From contig NZ_JAIVCC010000013.1 in NCBI RefSeq assembly GCF_020866905.1, forward strand, positions 372,001 to 436,000: a stretch of DNA of 64,000 nt, written 5' to 3'. The notes beneath the pieces were generated by a model, which saw only the letters and a list, made by a program, of their open reading frames with translations, did no database searches and had not been told where the DNA came from. Shown here piece by piece: positions 55,658 through 64,000 of this stretch. Origin of the DNA: Salinimicrobium sediminilitoris (GTDB lineage: Bacteria; Bacteroidota; Bacteroidia; Flavobacteriales; Flavobacteriaceae). Every line of letters starts with the position of its first letter. Position 1 is the stretch's first letter. Made by a program: the position numbers and the translations under genes.

Positions 55658-55782
55658 AGGCTGTTGAAAAATCATTAATCGTTCATCTGGATTTGTTTAA
55701 AAGACTTTTTTATCTGATTTTCGGATAGATTTAAATCTTTAATAAGTGCAGATTAACCTTTCGCAGGGTTTTTCAACAGCCT
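55658..55782. repeat. 125-bp element with 14-bp perfect terminal inverted repeats
   Basis: AGGCTGTTGAAAAA at 55658-55671 is exactly inverted as TTTTTCAACAGCCT at 55769-55782. The 97 bp between are AT-rich and non-coding. The size and ends look like a MITE or long palindromic repeat; it begins 8 bp after the gcvP stop and a T-rich stretch follows, so it may also end gcvP transcription. No flanking target duplication is clear. Confidence 0.6.
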
Positions 55783-55942
55783 TTTCTCTTTTTGGTTAAT
55801 TATTTTTTAACAAATTATTAAGTAATCGACAGAAAACCTTTACCTTTTTTAACCAGAAGAAAATATTTCCTATGATCTTTTAGCGATACCATAAAAGGTG
55901 ATTTTTATAGTAAAAATTGAAGGAAACCGGCCATACATTTAT

Positions 55943-55950
55943 TAATTTTG
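55943..55950 (+). promoter_or_regulatory. -7 promoter element of the KAS III-like gene
   Basis: TAATTTTG, an exact TAnnTTTG, about 29 nt before the ATG at 55980. TTG at 55917-55919 is 23 nt upstream, longer than the usual 19-21. The rest of the 55783-55979 gap is AT-rich without other features. Confidence 0.5.
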
Positions 55951-55979
55951 AAACTTGGCGACACCTTAACTAACACAGA

Positions 55980-57038
55980 ATGAGCATTAAAATCACGGGC
56001 GTAGGAAGTTACATTCCAGAAAGAATTGAAAGGAATTCAGATTTTCAGGAACATAAGTTTTTATATGAAGACGGATCTGTTTTTCCTCAGTCGAATACGG
56101 TTATAATTGAGAAATTCAAGGCAATCACCGGTATTGCCGAAAGGCGCTATATTAATAACGAGCTAAACAATTCAGACATTGCTTATCTGGCCGCAAACAG
56201 CGCCATTGAAGATTCTGGGATCAACCCCGAAGAACTGGATTATCTCATTGTCGCTCATAACTATGGCGATGTACTTCATAACGACCTGCAGAGCGATACC
56301 GTTCCAAGCATTGCCACCAGGGTGAAGCACAAGCTTCGCATAAAAAATCCTAAATGCGTCGCCTATGACATTCTTTTTGGATGCCCTGGCTGGGTGGAAG
56401 CCGTTATTCAGGCGAAAGCTTTTATTCAAAGCGGGATGGCCAAAAAATGCCTTGTGATTGGTTCTGAAACTCTTTCCCGGGTGGTTGACAAGCACGATAG
56501 GGATTCCATGATCTATTCAGATGGTGCAGGAGCTACGGTTATTGAAGCCAGTGAAGAAGAGGGAGGAATTCTTGCTTATGAAAGTGCAACCTATTCTTTT
56601 GAAGAAGCAAATTTCATTTTCTTCGGAAAGTCGAACAACCGCGAAGCAAAAGACGAACGCAGATACATAAAGATGCATGGTCGCAAGATCTATGAATTCG
56701 CATTAAGCCATGTTCCCGATGCTATGAAGAGCTGTCTTGAGAAAAGCGGAAAGAATATAGACGACGTTAAAAAGATCCTCATCCACCAGGCAAATGAAAA
56801 AATGGATGAAGCCATTCTAAAACGTTTTTACAAGCTTTACGAAAGACAGGTACCCGAGGGAATCATGCCAATGAGTATTGACAAACTGGGCAACAGTAGT
56901 GTTGCAACGGTGCCTACTCTCCTCGACCTTATCCTAAAAGGGAAAATGCAGGGGCAATCTTTAGAAAAAGGAGATGTTATTATTCTGGCCAGCGTTGGTG
57001 CGGGGATGAACATCAATGCCATTGTGTACCAGTTATAA
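55980..57038 (+). CDS. 3-oxoacyl-ACP synthase III-like condensing enzyme
   Basis: A 352-residue thiolase-fold enzyme of the FabH group. The triad is complete: Cys135 in FGCPGWV, His269 in ILIHQANEKM and Asn305 in LGNSSVATVPTLL. The opening ITGVGSYIPERI and the late IILASVGAGMNINAIVY are typical. It differs from housekeeping FabH in its long insertion around 30-50 (SVFPQSNTVIIEKF) and its setting, followed at once by a methyltransferase and a glycosyltransferase, which suggests a specialised acyl or lipid product instead of bulk fatty acids (inference). Confidence 0.9.
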   Translation: MSIKITGVGSYIPERIERNSDFQEHKFLYEDGSVFPQSNTVIIEKFKAITGIAERRYINNELNNSDIAYLAANSAIEDSGINPEELDYLIVAHNYGDVLHNDLQSDTVPSIATRVKHKLRIKNPKCVAYDILFGCPGWVEAVIQAKAFIQSGMAKKCLVIGSETLSRVVDKHDRDSMIYSDGAGATVIEASEEEGGILAYESATYSFEEANFIFFGKSNNREAKDERRYIKMHGRKIYEFALSHVPDAMKSCLEKSGKNIDDVKKILIHQANEKMDEAILKRFYKLYERQVPEGIMPMSIDKLGNSSVATVPTLLDLILKGKMQGQSLEKGDVIILASVGAGMNINAIVYQL

Positions 57039-57039
57039 A

Positions 57040-57564
57040 ATGTACGAAAAAACATTTCCCGATAAGCGATATAAAGAAACCACTGATTTTTTAACGAGTG
57101 TCGCCCCTGCCCCGGCAAATATCCTGGACCTGGGAGTGCGTAATCCATTCACCAAGGTGATGGAAGAACACGGCTACCACGTCACAAATACACGGGGAGA
57201 AGACCTAGACGTGGATACCGAAAGCGTAAGGACCTCCACTGCCGAAATTGTTACCGCTTTTGAGATTTTTGAGCACCTCGTGGCGCCTTTCAATGTGCTG
57301 AGGGATATCCGCGCTAAAAAACTTGTCGCAAGTGTGCCTTTAAGGCTTTGGTTCTCTCCCGCCTACCGAAGCAAAACCGATAAGTGGGACAGGCATTACC
57401 ATGAATTTGAGGACTGGCAATTCGACTGGTTGCTGGAAAAAGCAGGCTGGGAAATAAAGAAGCGCCATAAGTGGACAAATCCTGTGAGTAAGATTGGCAT
57501 AAGACCGCTGCTTCGGAAATTTACTCCGCGCTACTACGCTGTTTATGCCGAAAGAAAAGGATAA
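57040..57564 (+). CDS. SAM-dependent methyltransferase-like protein
   Basis: A 174-residue protein starting MYEKTFPDKRYKETTDFL, one base after the condensing-enzyme stop. The SAM-binding motif I is ILDLGVRNPFTKVMEEHGY (about 29-47) and motif region TAFEIFEHLVAPFNVLRDI follows, the ubiE-like class I pattern though short. The C-terminal half is rich in aromatic and basic residues (WDRHYHEFEDWQFDWLLEKAGW). Substrate unknown; co-translation with the KAS III-like gene is likely. Confidence 0.8.
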   Translation: MYEKTFPDKRYKETTDFLTSVAPAPANILDLGVRNPFTKVMEEHGYHVTNTRGEDLDVDTESVRTSTAEIVTAFEIFEHLVAPFNVLRDIRAKKLVASVPLRLWFSPAYRSKTDKWDRHYHEFEDWQFDWLLEKAGWEIKKRHKWTNPVSKIGIRPLLRKFTPRYYAVYAERKG

Positions 57565-57701
57565 TCAAAAATACCTTTTTTGACACCTTTGCTTTTCTGA
57601 AGTTAAACCTGTTCATTCCTGATTTTTAAATCTTTCAGTTTACGCTCTCCTGCTCAAACAGATATTCAAAAATTGTACTTTAGCTGAAAGTTTTTGCAGC
57701 A

Positions 57702-58550
57702 TTGAAATTCTACATTGTCATTCCCGCCCATAATGAAGCGGAATTTATCGGAAAGACCCTCAAATCCCTTTCAGAACAAACCCTGAAACCGGATAAGATC
57801 GTGGTTGTCGATGATCAATCCTCTGACAACACTGCTGAAGTTGTAAAGAATTTCGCTGAAAAATTTCCTTTTATTTCTCTAGGGAGCACTACTTCTTCCG
57901 AAGCACATTTACCCGGCAGTAAAGTGATCAATGCTTTCAATTTTGGTCTCGGGCAGCTGGATGGGGAATTTGATATCATCTGTAAATTTGATGCCGATCT
58001 TATTTTCCCGGAAAATTACCTGGAAACCATAAAAAAACATTTTGAGGAAGATCCCAAAGTGGGTATGGCCGGCGGCTTTTGTCATTTGGAAAAAAACGGA
58101 AACTGGAAACTGGAGAGTCTTACAGATAAAGATCACATTCGCGGTGCTCTCAAAGCCTATCGAAAAGCCTGCTTTGAAGATATTGGCGGACTAAAGCCTT
58201 CCATGGGCTGGGACACAGTTGATGAGTTACTGGCCCAGTACAATGGCTGGAAAATAAAAACAGATCCTTCTTTGGCAGTAAAACACCTGCGCCCTACCGG
58301 CTTAACTTATAATAAAGCAGCAAAATGGAAACAGGGTGAGGCTTTTTACAAGCTCCGCTACGGCTGGTTTATTACTGGAATTGCTTCAGTTAAACTTGCC
58401 ATGAAAAAAGGAGATCTTAAGCTTGCGCTGGATTACATGAACGGCTTCCGAAGAGCAAAGGCTTCAAAAATGCCGTTTTTAGTGGGTAAAAAAGAAGGAG
58501 CCTTCATTAGAAGGCTCCGGTATAAAAAGATGTTGTCAAAGATCTTTTAA
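57702..58550 (+). CDS. Family 2 glycosyltransferase
   Basis: A 282-residue GT-A enzyme starting at TTG, MKFYIVIPAHNEAEFIGKTL, with the nucleotide-binding VVVDDQSSDNT and the metal-binding DxD-type segment CKFDADLIFPENYLE. GWDTVDELLAQYNGW carries the acceptor-side acidic residues. It has no membrane segment. No ATG lies in the right place, and the start is 137 bp after the methyltransferase. It meets the phosphatase gene tail to tail with no gap. A role in a cell-surface glycan or glycolipid is inferred. Confidence 0.85.
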   Translation: MKFYIVIPAHNEAEFIGKTLKSLSEQTLKPDKIVVVDDQSSDNTAEVVKNFAEKFPFISLGSTTSSEAHLPGSKVINAFNFGLGQLDGEFDIICKFDADLIFPENYLETIKKHFEEDPKVGMAGGFCHLEKNGNWKLESLTDKDHIRGALKAYRKACFEDIGGLKPSMGWDTVDELLAQYNGWKIKTDPSLAVKHLRPTGLTYNKAAKWKQGEAFYKLRYGWFITGIASVKLAMKKGDLKLALDYMNGFRRAKASKMPFLVGKKEGAFIRRLRYKKMLSKIF

Positions 58551-60215
58551 TTAGTTTTCAAAAACCATATGCAGGGGCCGCCCCGTTGCTCCATTAGGAA
58601 AAGGGATCCCAAGCAAAGCTGAAATTGTTGGCGCTATATCAACGATCTCTGTTCTTTCCAGGCTATTTCCGGATTTTATTCCTTTTCCGTAAAATATTAA
58701 TGGGGCGTGAGTATCGTAATTGTTACCACTTCCATGAGTAGAACCGGTGCGGGAATAGGAAATCACCGAAGGCTCGAGAACCATAACAACATCTCCACTT
58801 CGCTTTTGATTAAAACCGTTCTCAACAGTCGATGCTATCTTTTCTGAAAAACTAGCCGATTGTAACTGGCTTCTGGTAAACACCCTGTTAATTTTATCGT
58901 ACTGTAAGAGAAAATGGGCAATTTCTTGCTGAAGTTCTTCAGAAGAAACATCCATTTTTAGAACCTCATTATAATTAAAGAATATTTGATTGTTGGAGAT
59001 ATTCTCCACCAGGTTTTCTTTTTGGTACTTCCCCATAAGAAAATTATTAAGGTCCTTTTTAAGCTCGTCAAATTCAAAATATCCAGAGGGAATATTCACT
59101 GTTTCCAAATAAGCGGGAACATGCACTCCGCCATGATCTGAAGTGAGGAATAAAGTATAATTTCCCTTTCCTACTTTCTCATCCAGATTTTTGAGTAGCC
59201 GTGCCAGCTCCAAATCCAGCCTAAGGTAAACATCCTGTATTTCCTTAGAGTTCACCCCAAAATTATGACCAATGTAATCTGTAGAAGAATAGCTCACCGT
59301 GAGAAAATCAGTATGGATATCTTTCCCCAGTTGCTCTCCATCAAGTGCAGCTATGGCAAAATCTGTGGTAAGGCTATTCCCATATGGAGTGGCTTTTATA
59401 ATGTCATATCCTCCATTTTGATCTTTTAAAGCTCCAAGGTCATAAGGAAATCCGGTATCTGCCTTGCCGCTAAAACCACCTTCGAAATCATTTACATCTA
59501 CCCCACTTTCAATGTAGCTGTCAATATTTGCAACCGTAGTCCAGGGTTTAAGATAAGAATCTGCTTTTCCAGAGGAGTTAAAATTTTCTACCCATTCCGG
59601 AAGTTGGCTGGTATAAAATGAACTGGTGATCCAATTACCCTCGTTTTCACCATGAAACCAATAGGCTGCATTGGCAGTATGACCTGCAGGTAACACTGCT
59701 CCTCTATCTTTTAATGCAATTCCAATAGTTTTGCCTCTCATTTGAGTGTGCAGTCGGTTTTCATCGGCCACTGTCGTAGTTATTAGTCGGTGAGGAGACA
59801 TTTTTCCGGCCTCATCCATAGTTCCTATCGGCTCAACCGAAGCATCTTCTACGCAGTACACATATTCTTTTTCAAATTTGTTATACCAGTTATTTCCTAT
59901 AATGCCGTGAGTACCGGGTGCAGCGCCAGTATAAACAGAAGCATGACCGGGTCCTGTATAAGTAGGAACGTAATTGAAATGATTGTTTCTAAGGTTAAAT
60001 CCTTCAGAAACCAGTTTTTTAAAGCCTTCATCTCCGTAGTGAGTCCAGAACCTGGTAATGTAATCATAGCGCATTTGGTCCACTACTACCCCTACTACAA
60101 GTTTAGGGGTTGCATAAAGATCTTTTTCCGAATCAAAAGGTCTGTTAGAAGTTTCCTGTGCGCTGGCTGCTGTAAAATAAAAGGTCAAAAGAAAGACCTG
60201 GATATAATATCTCAT
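58551..60215 (-). CDS. PafA-type alkaline phosphatase
   Basis: A 554-residue secreted phosphomonoesterase of the alkaline phosphatase superfamily, with signal peptide MRYYIQVFLLTFYFTAASAQ. Metal and catalytic sites are visible: VVDQMRYDY (Asp46), the nucleophile threonine in PTYTGPGHAS (about 84-93), TDYIGHNFG, TSDHGGVH and GSTHGSGNNYDTHAPL; the phosphate-contacting KDRG is present. These match the calcium-independent PafA of Elizabethkingia, which has broad activity and releases phosphate outside the inner membrane. It is followed by no co-directed gene. Confidence 0.92.
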   Translation of the reverse strand: MRYYIQVFLLTFYFTAASAQETSNRPFDSEKDLYATPKLVVGVVVDQMRYDYITRFWTHYGDEGFKKLVSEGFNLRNNHFNYVPTYTGPGHASVYTGAAPGTHGIIGNNWYNKFEKEYVYCVEDASVEPIGTMDEAGKMSPHRLITTTVADENRLHTQMRGKTIGIALKDRGAVLPAGHTANAAYWFHGENEGNWITSSFYTSQLPEWVENFNSSGKADSYLKPWTTVANIDSYIESGVDVNDFEGGFSGKADTGFPYDLGALKDQNGGYDIIKATPYGNSLTTDFAIAALDGEQLGKDIHTDFLTVSYSSTDYIGHNFGVNSKEIQDVYLRLDLELARLLKNLDEKVGKGNYTLFLTSDHGGVHVPAYLETVNIPSGYFEFDELKKDLNNFLMGKYQKENLVENISNNQIFFNYNEVLKMDVSSEELQQEIAHFLLQYDKINRVFTRSQLQSASFSEKIASTVENGFNQKRSGDVVMVLEPSVISYSRTGSTHGSGNNYDTHAPLIFYGKGIKSGNSLERTEIVDIAPTISALLGIPFPNGATGRPLHMVFEN

Positions 60216-60323
60216 CTAAAAAATTTTGTTGTAAAAATACAAAGTTTGGGGAGTTTAAGATTAAGTTAAGCTTAAATAGATTCCTTCAAAAAATTAGTAT
60301 TTTAGCCGCTACAAAAGCTTAAA

Positions 60324-61061
60324 ATGAGGTACCTGCAGTCTATTGGGGAATATTTCTTAATGTTGAAAGGCGTATTTGGAAGAATGACCAAACGCTCGGT
60401 TTTAAAAGAATTGATTTTTAAGGAAATAGACGAGATCATTATTGGCTCCCTGGGAATTGTAGCTTTCCTTTCCTTCTTCATTGGAGGGGTTGTGGCATTA
60501 CAGACGGCGCTCAATCTTAATAATCCTTTAATTCCAAAAAGTCTTATTGCTTTTGCGGCAAGACAATCTATTATTCTTGAGTTCTCCCCAACTTTTATTT
60601 CCATAATCATGGCAGGGAAAGTAGGTTCCTTTATTACTTCCAGTATAGGGTCTATGAGGGTTACAGAACAAATTGATGCACTCGAAGTAATGGGAATAAA
60701 TTCCCTTAATTACCTTGTTTTTCCGAAGATCATTGCTATGTTCACCTATCCATTTGTTATTGCGATTTCAATGTTCCTGGGAGTCTTGGGAGCATACACT
60801 GCGGCAGTGATGGGAGGGTTTGTCCCGGCAGAAGTTTTTTTACAGGGCCTACAGGAAGAGTTTGATCCATACCATCTTTTTTACGCATTCTTTAAAACCT
60901 TCCTCTTTGCTTTTATACTGGCCACCATCCCCTCTTACCATGGCTACTACATGAAAGGAGGTTCTCTTGAAGTAGGGAAAGCGAGTACTACCTCTTTTGT
61001 CTGGACCAGTGTGGTTATTATTGTTACGAATTACATAGTTACTCAATTATTACTCAGCTAA
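60324..61061 (+). CDS. MlaE-family lipid ABC transporter permease
   Basis: A 245-residue inner-membrane protein with five or six hydrophobic helices. The MlaE signatures are GGVVALQTALNL and GKVGSFITSSIGSMRVTEQIDALEVMG. With the ATPase whose start overlaps its stop, it forms a transporter moving phospholipids between inner and outer membranes (Mla, or the related Mce/Tgd type). No MlaD substrate-binding gene follows here. A weak TATTTTAG lies about 20 nt upstream. Confidence 0.93.
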   Translation: MRYLQSIGEYFLMLKGVFGRMTKRSVLKELIFKEIDEIIIGSLGIVAFLSFFIGGVVALQTALNLNNPLIPKSLIAFAARQSIILEFSPTFISIIMAGKVGSFITSSIGSMRVTEQIDALEVMGINSLNYLVFPKIIAMFTYPFVIAISMFLGVLGAYTAAVMGGFVPAEVFLQGLQEEFDPYHLFYAFFKTFLFAFILATIPSYHGYYMKGGSLEVGKASTTSFVWTSVVIIVTNYIVTQLLLS

Positions 61062-61825
61062 TGATAGAAGTTAAAGGTTTACATAAGAGTTTTGGAGATG
61101 AGCATATCCTTAGAGGGATTGATTTCGTATTTGAGACAGGGAAAACTAACCTGGTAATAGGTCAGTCCGGGTCGGGTAAAAGCGTATTGATGAAATGTAT
61201 GCTAGGACTTTTTACCCCCGAGAAAGGCACTATTGAATACGACGGCAAACCTTATTCCACCTTTAATGATGAACAAAAAAGGGATTTGCGACAGGAAATG
61301 GGCATGCTGTTCCAGGGAGGGGCATTATTTGATTCTATGACAGTGGAAGAAAATGTGATGTTCCCTTTGAGAATGTTTACAAAAAAGAAAAAAAGTGAAT
61401 TAAAAACCAGGGTTGATGAGGTTCTTGAAAGAGTAAACCTCGTGGATTCCGGAAAAAAATATCCTGCAGAAATAAGTGGCGGGATGCAAAAACGTGTTGC
61501 AATTGCACGCGCTATTGTGAACAGACCAAAATATTTATTTTGTGATGAACCAAATTCGGGTCTTGATCCTCATACTGCTACTGTTATTGATAATCTAATT
61601 CACGAACTTACTGTGGAATATGATATTACTACGGTGGTCATTACCCATGACATGAACTCTCTCCTTGAAATAGGCGAAAATATTGCTTTTTTAAAAGATG
61701 GAGTGCTTGCCTGGAAGGGTGATAAATCGAAGATCTTTAAGACTGACGATGAAACAGTAACCGATTTCGTTTATTCCTCAGACCTGTTTAAAAAAGTGCG
61801 TGAGGCACAGCAACAGGGGCTTTAA
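61061..61825 (+). CDS. MlaF-family ABC transporter ATP-binding protein
   Basis: A 254-residue ABC ATPase, beginning MIEVKGLHKSFGDEHILRGI. Walker A GQSGSGKS (34-41), Q-loop MLFQGGALFDSMTV, signature SGGMQKRVAIARAI and Walker B YLFCDEPNSGLDPHT are all present, followed by the switch histidine in VVITHDM. The start overlaps the permease stop by one base (TAATG arrangement). It meets the DUF389 gene tail to tail one base away. Confidence 0.95.
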   Translation: MIEVKGLHKSFGDEHILRGIDFVFETGKTNLVIGQSGSGKSVLMKCMLGLFTPEKGTIEYDGKPYSTFNDEQKRDLRQEMGMLFQGGALFDSMTVEENVMFPLRMFTKKKKSELKTRVDEVLERVNLVDSGKKYPAEISGGMQKRVAIARAIVNRPKYLFCDEPNSGLDPHTATVIDNLIHELTVEYDITTVVITHDMNSLLEIGENIAFLKDGVLAWKGDKSKIFKTDDETVTDFVYSSDLFKKVREAQQQGL

Positions 61826-61826
61826 A

Positions 61827-63251
61827 TTAATTAACTGTTCTCACTACCAGAGTATCAAGTGCTAATCTTAACTGCAGCCATTGCTCCAGTTTATTCATTT
61901 CGGCTCTTCGCGCCGCAGGGCTTAAATTAGAAGACCATCTAACATTAAAGGTTGGAATAGTGTCTATTTTAGAAAAGTTAGTCACAAGATTGTTGGCATA
62001 GCTCATTTCCTGAATCCCTGAATAATTGATCCTGGCTTCTTTTGAAATAGCTTCAAAAGGAATTCCCGTACTTCTATATTTCACCAATTCCTGCTCCAAA
62101 AGCTGGATACGAGCATCCTTATCCTCTACCAGCTGTTGATTCCTCACATACAGGTCTTCAAGGATCCCTGCTCTTACTTGCGAGGAAAGTCGGCTTGCCA
62201 TTTCTGAACTTTGATCTGATCCCTGATAGATTTCCAATACCACATCCTCAAGATTAGGTTTCTCCTTGATCTGCTCAACCCACTCAGCGATCTGTTCCTG
62301 GGGAACTGTGCGGCCAATAAGATAGACCTCTATGATCTTGGTCTTGTAATTTTGCTCAAATTTAAAGACCTCAGCGCCGGGATAGTTAATCACCTCATCC
62401 ACAAATTCTTTTGTCTTACTTACAAAGACCTGCTCCCTTAATAAATTCACAAATAGAATGATACTCGGGATCATCACCAGAATGGCGATTAAAGATGCAA
62501 GCCGGGCTGTGTTTCTACGGTGCCTACTGTTTACGTACTTTACCAATGGAAATCTAAGAAGTTTAGCTACTAAAAAAGTAGACAAAGCAATAAAGACAGA
62601 ATTGATCGAAAAGAGATATAAAGCACCACCTGCATAGTTCCACTGTGCAGTTGCAAGCCCGTAGCCTACTGTACAAAGCGGCGGCATAAGGGCTGTGGCA
62701 ATAGCTACTCCCATGATCACACTCGCAATTGCACCTTTCTTGGTCTTGGCAACTATCAATGCCATTCCGCCAAAGATGGCAACCAGGACATCCAGAATGG
62801 TAGGATAGGTACGGGCGACCAGTTCGGGAGTTTCCTCTTTTATAGGGGAAATGAGAAAGTACAGGTAAGCAGTAAGTACACTAAGCACTACCATCACCCC
62901 TAGATTTACAAGGCTTCGCTTGAGCGTATCTATATCATTAATGGCAACCGAAAATCCTATTCCTACGATCGGTCCCATAAGAGGTGAAATTAACATGGCA
63001 CCAATGACAACGGCAGTACTACTCACGTTAAGGCCAATAGAAGCCACAAATATCGAAAATATAAGGATCCAGGCATTATGTCCTTTAAAAGAGATATCGC
63101 GCTTCACTATCTCCAGCGTCGTCTCACGATCTGTATCATCATGTATATCCAGGAGTTCCCGCAAGAATTCCTTTATCTCCTTTAGAACAGTCCTGCCTTT
63201 GTTTTCTTCTCCCGAGGGTGAAATCGTATTACTTCCTGAATTATTTTCCAT
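61827..63251 (-). CDS. DUF389 family integral membrane protein
   Basis: A 474-residue protein with about six hydrophobic helices (about 55-260), the DUF389 family, with the conserved GAMLISPLMGPIVGIGFSVAINDIDTLKRSL and MGVAIATALMPPLCTVGYG. A soluble tail follows with a coiled-coil-like region (QQLVEDKDARIQLLEQELVKY, about 368-388) and a small domain at the end. Function unknown. Its start is only 3 bp after the guanylyltransferase stop, so the two are co-transcribed. Confidence 0.88.
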   Translation of the reverse strand: MENNSGSNTISPSGEENKGRTVLKEIKEFLRELLDIHDDTDRETTLEIVKRDISFKGHNAWILIFSIFVASIGLNVSSTAVVIGAMLISPLMGPIVGIGFSVAINDIDTLKRSLVNLGVMVVLSVLTAYLYFLISPIKEETPELVARTYPTILDVLVAIFGGMALIVAKTKKGAIASVIMGVAIATALMPPLCTVGYGLATAQWNYAGGALYLFSINSVFIALSTFLVAKLLRFPLVKYVNSRHRRNTARLASLIAILVMIPSIILFVNLLREQVFVSKTKEFVDEVINYPGAEVFKFEQNYKTKIIEVYLIGRTVPQEQIAEWVEQIKEKPNLEDVVLEIYQGSDQSSEMASRLSSQVRAGILEDLYVRNQQLVEDKDARIQLLEQELVKYRSTGIPFEAISKEARINYSGIQEMSYANNLVTNFSKIDTIPTFNVRWSSNLSPAARRAEMNKLEQWLQLRLALDTLVVRTVN

Positions 63252-63254
63252 TAA

Positions 63255-64000
63255 CTAACCAAGATTTTCTCCAAATTTTTTCTGAACCCGCTCCCTTAGG
63301 CCCTTTATATCCTGCTCCTTCGCCCGCGGCACTATAAGCAGGATCTCATTTTCATCTACAATTACATGGTCTCTCAAACCTTCAATAACCACTACTTTAT
63401 TTTTATCTGAAGAAATTATATTTCCAGTTGCATTCTCGGAATAGAGACGTGCATTTAAAGCTGCATTGTTATCTTCATCCTTTACACTTTCGTCATATAG
63501 GGATCCCCAGGTACCCAGATCGTTCCAATCGAAAGAAGCCGGAATGACATATACCGTTCCCTTTTCCTTCTCAAGAATTCCGTAGTCAATCGAAATATTT
63601 TCTGCTGCCGGAAAATTCTCTTTTATAAAAGCCTTTTCTGCGGAAGTATTAAGAACATCTTCTTCTTTGGAAAACAATTTGTACATCGCGGGTAGGTTTC
63701 TTTGGAAGGATCTGATTATGTAATCAACATTCCATATAAATATTCCCGCATTCCATAGGTACTTACCACTATCAAAGAAAGACCTGGCGACCTGATATGA
63801 AGGTTTTTCAGTGAAAACATCAACAGGTTTTACTTTGTCATTCCATGTAGGATCGAATTTAATATAGCCATACCCGGTATTGGGAAAAGTAGGTTTAATT
63901 CCCAAAGTCACAATTTTATCCTCACCTCTTGCAGCTTCAAAAGCAGTTGTAATGTCTTCTAAAAAAGCATTTTCATTTTCTATCCAGTGATCACTGGGTG
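63255..64000 (-). CDS. Mannose-1-phosphate guanylyltransferase, 3' part
   Basis: The gene is cut by the right edge; about 247 codons are visible, from PSDHWIENENAFLEDI to the stop. LGIKPTFPNTGYGYI, VDVFTEKPSYQVARSF, YLWNAGIFIW and PASFDWNDLGTWGSLYD are the family signatures of GDP-mannose pyrophosphorylase. It makes GDP-mannose from mannose-1-phosphate and GTP for surface glycans. The N-terminal GTP-binding motif lies outside the window. Confidence 0.92.
   Translation of the reverse strand, partial: PSDHWIENENAFLEDITTAFEAARGEDKIVTLGIKPTFPNTGYGYIKFDPTWNDKVKPVDVFTEKPSYQVARSFFDSGKYLWNAGIFIWNVDYIIRSFQRNLPAMYKLFSKEEDVLNTSAEKAFIKENFPAAENISIDYGILEKEKGTVYVIPASFDWNDLGTWGSLYDESVKDEDNNAALNARLYSENATGNIISSDKNKVVVIEGLRDHVIVDENEILLIVPRAKEQDIKGLRERVQKKFGENLG

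Noticed and set aside
1-64000. tRNA, rRNA, transposase, integrase or prophage genes
   Set aside because: Intergenic gaps were read on both strands; none showed a tRNA cloverleaf, rRNA core, or a recognisable mobile-element protein.

Overview
The window reads as a chromosomal segment of a marine-type Flavobacteriaceae (Bacteroidota). The evidence is seen directly: a str/S10/spc ribosomal run without tuf, a SusC/SusD pair, TonB receptors with STN and carboxypeptidase-regulatory N-domains, DUF4249 and DUF5723 proteins, a type IX secretion adhesin with a CHU_C tail followed by PorP/SprF and OmpA genes, and promoters of the Bacteroidetes form TTTG-N19-TAnnTTTG. Base composition is AT-rich and start codons are preceded by A-rich stretches instead of Shine-Dalgarno sites. 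I infer a relative of Gramella, Salegentibacter or Zunongwangia; this cannot be settled from the sequence alone.

Layout. 1-14170 (minus strand) is one near-continuous operon, rpsL-rpsG-fusA-rpsJ, then rplC through secY-infA-rpmJ-rpsM (cut by the window edge), driven by a very clear promoter at 14140-14170 and interrupted by a terminator-like hairpin between rpsJ and rplC. 14590-19253 is a two-gene SusC/SusD uptake unit closed by a strong terminator. 19429-25967 is a four-gene envelope locus: an unknown secreted protein, an STN-type TonB receptor, a DUF4249 lipoprotein and a secreted protein with a TonB plug-like segment but no barrel. 26015-28973 holds rlmB, a rhomboid protease and rarA. 28967-35899 (minus) is a mixed operon: mpl, radC, a degenerate polysaccharide-deacetylase relative, yjjG, and three secreted proteins of unknown function.

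36258-44108 is a T9SS surface module: a 1727-residue cysteine-rich repeat adhesin, its PorP/SprF partner and an OmpA/PD40 protein. 44187-48739 contains DUF4136, obgE, a fused hypoxanthine phosphoribosyltransferase-adenylate kinase, and divergently purK-purE. 48944-55649 holds an M3 peptidase, a small ECF sigma/zinc-finger pair, a UbiA-like membrane protein and gcvP. 55980-58550 is a KAS III-like synthase, methyltransferase and GT2 cluster. The end holds a PafA-type phosphatase, an MlaE/MlaF lipid transporter, a DUF389 membrane protein and a mannose-1-phosphate guanylyltransferase cut by the edge.

No tRNA, rRNA, CRISPR array, transposase or prophage gene was seen. The most interesting items are the TonB/DUF4249/barrel-less plug locus with its start-less first gene, 542-bp identical direct repeats inside the adhesin, the hairpin between rpsJ and rplC, -7 elements placed 4 nt before start codons that suggest leaderless mRNAs, the HPRT-Adk fusion, a deacetylase relative lacking its usual catalytic residues, and a 125-bp element with 14-bp terminal inverted repeats after gcvP.
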